Shown one piece after another: positions 58,491-64,000 of a DNA stretch of 64,000 nt; the stretch's first letter is position 1, and every line of letters starts with the position of its first letter. The notes under the pieces are model-generated. The model made no database searches. It had not been told where the DNA came from and saw nothing but the letters and a program-made list of their open reading frames with translations. The stretch covers positions 21,131,001 to 21,195,000 of the forward strand of contig JAVHKY010000004.1 in assembly GCA_035079385.1 (NCBI GenBank). Reading direction: 5' to 3'. The DNA is from Aspidiotus rigidus (lineage: Eukaryota > Arthropoda > Insecta > Hemiptera > Diaspididae). Both the position numbers and the translations under genes were made by a program.

Positions 58491-58891
58491 CAGGGTGTCT
58501 ACCGGAATTGAAAAATGGAAATAGTTGACATTAGTTGACCTTTTTTCGATATTTTATTTGACTCTAAAAAAATATCAAACTCCCTCCCCCCCCCCCCCCC
58601 CCCTCTGAAAACTAATATCGTAATTTCGGTATTTTTTTATTCGTTTGCAAGAATTAATGTTTAATTGAGAAAAGAGTCATTTTAAAAGTCAAAAGTTCGT
58701 TGATTATACCTTGATATTGTACATACAGGAAGATATGTGAAAAACATTCTTTACAGAAAAATTTTGCATTTTTGGACTTTTTAGTTGACCTACGGATAGA
58801 AAAGTTGACCTTACTTGACTTAGTTGACCATGTTTCAAAAAAGTTGACTATAATTGACTTAGTTGACTTAGTTGACCTGGTAGACACCCTG
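58491..58891. mobile_element. hAT-type MITE (401 bp) with GTTGACC/T repeats
   Basis: Termini CAGGGTGTCTACC / GGTAGACACCCTG are perfectly inverted. Subterminal sequence repeats AGTTGAC (TAGTTGACATTAGTTGACC; TTGACTTAGTTGACTTAGTTGACC). A poly-C run is at about 58,587-58,602. The flanking octamers TCAATCTG and TAATCACT do not match, so the target duplication has decayed or this is another superfamily. Confidence 0.75.
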
Positions 58892-58974
58892 TAATCACTT
58901 TTGGACGAATATCAAACTTATCAGCATTCGACTCACCAGTTGAAAAATCTCGACTCCCTCCTCCCTATCTTGAG

Positions 58975-60110
58975 CCGCTACTACTCGCTGCGTAACTCAA
59001 ATTGACGTCTATTTTGGCTCGATTTAGTTCCGCCCAATCGACCCGATTCAATTTGATCGTTCATTCTGCTCCATCGACTCATTGTCGACGTCGAACTTGA
59101 GTCGACTCCTGGTATCAGATTAAAATCGACCAAAAAGCGACGTCGGTATCGCATCGCAATTGATTTCGCGTCAAAACTTTGAAACGATTTAGCCGACACC
59201 TGGTAAATTTTCCTTTCAACTGGAAATCGATGTCGAAATTGCATAAATTCGCCAACCATTGCTACGCTGGTCAAATATAGGTAATTGCAATTCTAATTGG
59301 CAATCATTAATTCATGACGGATTCTGTTCGTGAAAAGTAAAATAACTAAATTGATAGGATACTGCGAGGGGCGACTCAAAATCGACTCCGGGTGCGACGG
59401 AAATTCGATCAATTTACATTCCTAGAAAACTACTCGTACAAATCGACTTTTAATAGATGCTGTAAAGCAGTTGATTCTGCATGGATGAAAAACTTTGAAG
59501 AAGTAGCTCCAAATTGACGTCCATTCAAAGTTGACCAGCGTACATTACCAAAAAACTACTAATCGATCAGAATTTATGCAACAAAGCAGTTGGTTTCAGG
59601 TCGATAGGAAATTCGGAAAATGTGGACTAGGAATCGCGACTCCAGACCGACGTCTATTTCGGATCGCGGAAGTCGACCAGCATACATTTCTAAACAACTA
59701 CAAATGGACTGTCAATCAACGTAACAGAGCAGCTGATTTCAGGTTGATACAAATTCTCAAAATCGACAACAGGATCACGCAACGTCACTCAGAGGGCATT
59801 TGAAGTCGATTAGTATACATATTCAGAAAACTACAACTCAACTCTTAGTTGACACAACAGAGCAGTCGATTTCAGGTCGCCAAAAAATTTGGAAAAATCG
59901 ACTCGAAATTGACTTGAAATCGACGTTGACAAAGAGTAGAAATCACAGTCAGTCAATTTCAATAATATTTGTACATCGGCAGTCAGTCAATTTCAATAAT
60001 ATTTGTATATCGACACAAATCTTACCAAGATATGAATTTTCCGTCAATTTGGAGTCGACTCACGTGCAAAATCGACGTTAAATTGACGGTCAACATGGTT
60101 TAAGGTTGGA
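58975..60110 (-). repeat. TCGA-rich repeat array, opposite orientation to the one at 1.9-4.3 kb
   Basis: Read on minus, unit phrases such as GAAATCAACTGCTTTGTTG, TTTCCTATCGACCTGAAA and AAATCGACTGCTCTGTTG appear, as in the left array. It begins with GCCGCTACTACTCGCTGCG, the inverted end sequence. It abuts the Mutator-like region on its right. Confidence 0.7.
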
Positions 60111-61160
60111 TTTTAGAACACAGCATAAAAGATGGTTTACGCAGTGGTAAGAATGTAATCACAGCAAAATGAGGATCCCACAGCAAAGAAAATAATGCAC
60201 ACTAAAAGGTCGCATTGAACAGCAAATTGAGGATTGCGCAGCAAATAATATTTACAACCTCAAAAAGAAAATTTGAACAGCAAAATGCGTTAATTCAGCA
60301 GTAGACTGCTAAAGTAAGAAAATGAAATAAAATCAGTCAAAAGTCTAAAATAAAATTAAATCCGTTGAAAGTCTAGAACAAAATGAAATCTGTCAAAAAT
60401 CTAAACTAAAATCTGTCTAGAATCTGAAATAGAATAAAATTGAATGAAGTTGAGGTGATTAGAACCCTGACTAGAACGGAGAAATAAAACATAATAATCA
60501 TTGCACTAACAGGGCTTCCTTTGCCTTTGTCGGGCGTCCTCGATTAAGTTTCTGCCCTAGGGGCATATTTTTTGCCTGAGAAGGAACGTCACAAAGTTGG
60601 AGGTGGATGAGCATAAAAGTGACATTACAATTAAGACAAATTTTCCAAACCCCATACTGATATTTTTCGAACTCATCAAAGCTTTTCCACCCTTTCTTTT
60701 TTGAGATCATTGTAGATAGAAGCTTCTTTGATATTGGCCGGTCAAAACTGCTCAATGTTGTATAGTCGCTCCTTCCTCTTCATCAAGTTTTGAGACCTTT
60801 TTGTTCTTGCAATGACGTGTACGTGAATCATCTTTTCGAAGTTAAGAACTTAATCTTACTGTTCTTGAAGTTGCCTATCACGATGTTTTGGAAGGTAGGC
60901 TTACTTGTGTCAAAAACTGAGTGATTTGAGGTGAGAAAAATTTAATTGCTGTTGAGCATCGACTGTTCATTTCAATATTACTTTGCTGCTGAAAAAATAT
61001 CATTTTTAATGTTCAACCATTTCTATTTGCTGTGTACCATTGCTGTTCATTTCTTATATTTTTTAACTGTTCTCTCATTCCTTTCTGCTGCTCACAGATT
61101 TGCTGTTCAAACATTCTCTTTTGATGTGCGATAATTAACCCCATGGTTTATCGTATGGAT
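60110..61160 (-). mobile_element. Mutator-like (MULE) element remnant with inverted GAACAGCAAA-rich ends
   Basis: Left block (GAACAGCAAATTGAGGATTGCGCAGC ... GAACAGCAAAATGCG, 60,210-60,290) is loosely inverted on the right (TGCTGTTGAGCATCG, TTGCTGTTCAAACATTCTC, 60,945-61,125). Between them are a short ~28-bp minisatellite (AAAATCTGTC...TCTAAAAT, 60,325-60,440) and a transposase C-terminus on minus (60,755-60,498). Confidence 0.6.
60498..60755 (-). pseudogene. MULE transposase C-terminal fragment (SWIM-type end)
   Basis: Minus strand: WKSFDEFEKYQYGVWKICL, then NCNVTFMLIHLQLCDVPSQA and KNMPLGQKLNRGRPTKAKEA. This reproduces the end of Mutator-like transposases: W-x-S-F-x-E-F, the SWIM zinc finger region, then AK-x-x-P-x-GQK-RGRP-KAK-AL. 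The CxCx(n)CxH finger is degraded to scattered C/C/H/C. The catalytic DDE core is absent. Before the frame, SKKLLSTMISKK may belong to the same protein. Confidence 0.7.
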
Positions 61161-61926
61161 GTAGGTTTTTGAATAGTCGAAATATTTTCATCCCAGTAAA
61201 GTGATCTCAAAATGGACCAACTTACATTTTTAGAGCAAAGGATATCAAATATTTATTGACGCAAGATATCACGTGGATGAAGGACGAAGGATTAAGAGTC
61301 GACTACAAATTGCTGAATTGATTAGTGTGAATTTTCAACAGGCCTTATAATATTAACCTATTGACGACGCGGCGTATTCTATCTGCGAGTAGCAATGTCA
61401 CAAAAGAGACAGAATTTTACAACGCCTTTATGTAAGAGAGAGGAGAGGTTGATTGTATAAATTTTCCAAAACACAGACAATTTGAAACGTCCATCCACTT
61501 GATGACGTCACACTCTCGTTTAGGTGCCTCTTCTATAGCGAAGCTTCACGTCCCCAGTTTAAATCTAAGCTTCTGCTTTTCATGTACATATTTCTCGTGG
61601 CTTGGGTCAAGACTAGAAATTTTTTCAAACTTATAGAGCGGGTCCAGATCATTATGCTCATTATGCAAGTCTATCTTATCTACCTACGTATGTATGCAGC
61701 CTAAGTCTGCGAAGTCCTAGCCTATTCTGGGCTTTTGTAAGAACCATGTCTTCAGAATCTTCGCTAGTTTGTGAACTTGTAGGGGCTCCTCAGCCTGGTG
61801 TCTATACACTAACTAGTTTACACAAATAGGCTCAGACTAAAGTTGGTTAAGCAAACTACGCCTACCCTATGACGTCATAAAAGTGTTGAAAATTTGACCA
61901 AACTCCAAATTGAAGTGAGTTTTACG
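61161..61926. other. Mostly unassigned; possible right end of the TCGA/MULE element near 61,375-61,400
   Basis: AAGAGTCGACTACAAATTGC at 61,288 is TCGA-family-like, and ATCTGCGAGTAGCAATG at 61,381 is the inverse of the left-end GCTACT(ACT)CGCTGCG. Beyond that I see nothing. Confidence 0.4.
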
Positions 61927-62217
61927 TTATGCGCTATTGAGGGAGGAGATGCTTTTCATTGAATCAAACTCATCGCGGAAGGCAGGAGGCACTAGAAGTG
62001 AGAGAGAGCTACGGTTATCGACATTATTGGACAAAGAAGGAGAGAGATCGTAAAGATCAAACGAAGAGCTGCGCTGAGGAGTGTTAGTGCCTACCGCTCC
62101 AGAGGCGTGGATATGGGGGATATATACCCCCTTGCTTCTTTTTCTCTCTCTCATCTCTTGCGAACACTTCGGGCTAGTTGAAGATATGCACGTGCGCCCC
62201 AGATTCTCATGCTTCAT
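61927..62217 (-). other. Open frame of 96 codons, Ser-rich, unassigned
   Basis: Minus strand: RERKRSKGVYIPHIHASG, QRSSSFDLYDLSPSLSNN, VPPAFRDEFDSMKSISSLNS then a stop. Composition is protein-like and uninterrupted, but I recognise no family and see no clear splice sites. It could be a transposon accessory ORF or an exon. Confidence 0.3.
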
Positions 62218-62334
62218 GCACTATCTCGAATCTCTCAAAAATCTTTCGACCACTACGTGTGCATATTGTATCAATCACTCATAAAATTCTGTTATAACCA
62301 CTCATAATAATAATATTATTTCTTATTCTTAATC

Positions 62335-62640
62335 ATGGATACACGAAAATTTTGTACCATTAAGAGATCTCATTCTTCATTGGGATCGACGAACCATGAT
62401 GCTTGTGCTATCAAAAGACCTAGGATCGAGGAGGCTTCAGACAATGCCGAAAATTCACTTCGTGACGAGGAATTTATGATGAGCAAAATTTTAAAGTTGG
62501 GTCTAAGAACGACGTAGCGAATTTTGTAGAACGTCAGTTGAGAGAAGATGAAAGGTTGCAATTGTTGACTAGTGTGTGGGTTCCGCCGTCAAATTACAAA
62601 TTCCCTCAACTGGCGAAATTTAAGGGTTGAAAATTGATTT
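62335..62640 (+). pseudogene. hAT-type transposase N-terminal fragment (ZMYM1/TTF-like), tentative
   Basis: Starts ATG at 62,335 (MDTRKFCTIKRSHSSLGSTN, KRPRIEEASDNAENSL). A shift near 62,510 is followed by NDVANFVERQLREDERLQLL and TSVWVPPSNYKFPQLAKFKG and a stop near 62,630. The W-x-P-P-x-N-[YF]-K-F-P phrase precedes the TTF zinc finger in many domesticated and active hAT-type proteins; the finger itself is not found. Confidence 0.4.
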
Positions 62641-63432
62641 CGAGCTTAATGGATCGAAGAGTTTCTCAAAGCTTTTTGCGTCCCATGTGTGGCATTCGCA
62701 TCTACTGGTGGTAGGGTTTATCATCCACTTCCTCAGCTCGCTCCGCGAAAATTCTCTAATTGGAAGAAAGCAAAAGAAGTGAGTAACTCTGCATAGTCTG
62801 CGCAGTAGCAAAGTTGCTGAAATTCGAGGAGGGGGAGAGGAAAATCTCGATAAATCGTTAGGTTTATTGTTATACCAAAGAGAGATCCACCCCCTCCTCT
62901 CGAATTTCGCTACTGGGGTACCAAATCGGGTGCTCCTCCAAGTAATTTTTCCAACACTTTCTTGAACAGGACTTTGAAAGTCATGAAATCAAAAGCAGCC
63001 ATAGGTTGAGTATATGCCGTGAGCACCTGTCCTGAGACAATTGGTGCGTAGTTTGAGATTGAGATTAATGACATGACATCGAGTATACAGGTGTTGGCGG
63101 AGGTTGTCGCGTGTCTGCTACAGTAGGATTAGAGGCAGTTGCAGATTGAGAGACTGTATCAGACGATGGGTCCGTATGGATGTCTCCAACTGTGAAAATA
63201 GGATGTCGGGGCGGTGAGGACGGACTCGGTGAGTGTTGGATGTAGGAGCGTTTTGGATTTGAAGGATAAGTGGATGGCATTGCCCTTTTTACAGGGATGC
63301 AGTGAGGATGAGAGGATGAGAGGATATCGTTCTTGCACAGTGTAATGTATCCTTGTCAATGAGATATGATGGGCCAGGAGTAGGTATGGGAAGAGTATTC
63401 CTTGTAATCTAGATTTAAGCTGTTATCTAGAA
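62641..63432. other. No firm gene; proline-rich minus frame at 63,280-63,065
   Basis: The minus-strand frame (PSTYPSNPKRSYIQHSPSPS...) is low-complexity and shows no domain. Two short GAATTTCG...CGAATTTC blocks near 62,820 and 62,900 form a small inverted repeat. Confidence 0.35.
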
Positions 63433-63684
63433 TCAATGCGTTTTTTAATTTTACGGTCATCCATCATAGAGAAAAATACTCGCGAAGAGTAAGGAACACA
63501 AATACTAGAACCGCAATAAAACAAAAAATCCGAGCGCTTTCGGCCAAACAGCCATTCTCACGGTATAGAAAGTGCCGCGTTCTATACCGTGAGAATGGCT
63601 GTTTAGCCGAAAGCGCTCGGATTGTTTATTTTATTGCGGTTCTAGTATTTGTGTTCCTTACTCTTCGCGAGTATTTTTCTCTAC
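63433..63684 (-). mobile_element. PLE-end hairpin with tail (~250 bp)
   Basis: Arms of about 100 bp: GAGAAAAATACTCGCGAAGAGTAAGGAACAC...CCGAGCGCTTTCGG...GCCATTCTCACGGTATAGAA and its inverse, folded around AGTGCCGCG. The GAGCGCTTTCGGCTAAACAGCCAT block is the PLE 3'-end motif. The left tail reads on minus ATGGATGACCGTAAAATTAA (ATG at 63,464). CTGTTATCT (left) and CTGTTCTATCT (right) may be a decayed target duplication. Confidence 0.82.
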
Positions 63685-64000
63685 TGTTCTATCTCTTTAT
63701 TAACTAATTCTAAGTCGCGTTTCAATTGGGTCACTTCCTTTTGTGTCTCTATCGCTGCTTGTACTCCATCCTCGAGAATCCCTTCCTGCTCTTTAAAATT
63801 TTGATAAGTAAAAGTTGGGTCTTTCTGTCACAAGTCTAGAAACTTTTGCAGTTCCAACATATCTGGGTCTTCACGGATATATTCTTTGAGAGGTCCCTGT
63901 ATAATTTTCAATACATCGTTCCGATATCTGGTCTTTGGCTGCTTTTGAGAGATTGCGAGGTAAGTGTTCCAATGTAAACAGTATTAAGTAGGATAAAGTA

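Noticed and set aside
58491..58891. 8-bp target duplication proof for the CAGGG-ended MITE
   Set aside because: Flanking octamers TCAATCTG and TAATCACT do not match, so I kept the element on its terminal repeats alone.
10916..63684. Hammerhead ribozyme in the PLE ends
   Set aside because: PLE terminal repeats are known to carry hammerheads, so I looked for CTGANGA...GAAA cores in arms and tails on both strands. Only weak shapes such as CCGACGAGGAGTAAAAC were seen, without the required core. A covariance-model search would be decisive.

Overview
The window looks like nuclear DNA of an arthropod, most likely an insect. It is AT-rich, its genes have introns with canonical splice sites, and it carries Penelope-like elements (PLEs), R1- and I/Jockey-type LINEs, Gypsy and DIRS-like retroelements, hAT/Mutator/mariner-type DNA elements and Foldback-like elements. 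I see no bacterial genes, operons, rRNA, tRNA or CRISPR array. The species cannot be fixed from sequence alone.

Host coding content is sparse. The best case is one minus-strand gene: an internal exon at 57,402-57,209 (transmembrane segment plus juxtamembrane tail) is in phase with a terminal exon at 36,678-36,091 (195 residues, ending in a stop). They are separated by an inferred intron of about 20.5 kb that holds most of the transposons on the right half. A second, unrecognised open frame lies at 20,394-19,767 on the minus strand.

Layout. 0-0.6 kb: LINE relic. 1.9-4.3 kb: TCGA-rich tandem array. 4.6-8.6 kb: hairpin, TA-flanked and hAT-type MITEs. 9-14.3 kb: tandem segmental duplication, each copy holding a Foldback-like element (inverted arms of ~62-bp subrepeats) with further nested hairpins. 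14.3-16 kb: second copy of the TA-flanked MITE, itself carrying a GGGAATTCCC-rich insert. 16.7-18.3 kb: dead PLE. 21-28 kb: hairpin, LINE tail, a 2.5-kb inverted repeat with an internal 46-bp minisatellite, and an A/T-rich cluster of inverted repeats. 30.2-33.6 kb: palindrome made from a PLE 3' end, then a LINE with a YADD reverse transcriptase. 37-43.2 kb: Gypsy pol split around a PLE-end hairpin, a DIRS-like fragment and a higher-order satellite. 45.4-47.2 kb: R1-type LINE split by a hairpin. 49.9-54.8 kb: PLE, then an RNase-H-bearing LINE split by a nearly complete PLE with an exact 14-bp target duplication. 55-56.2 kb: hairpins. 58.5-61.4 kb: hAT-type MITE, then a Mutator-like element with TCGA-rich flanks. 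63.4-63.7 kb: PLE-end hairpin.

The most striking theme is a series of very short elements (86-266 bp). Each is a hairpin plus a one-sided tail of about 30-40 bp, and most are bounded by 11-13 bp direct repeats. Their tails match the one-sided tail of the nearly complete PLE, so they look like body-deleted or inverted-end derivatives moved by the PLE machinery.
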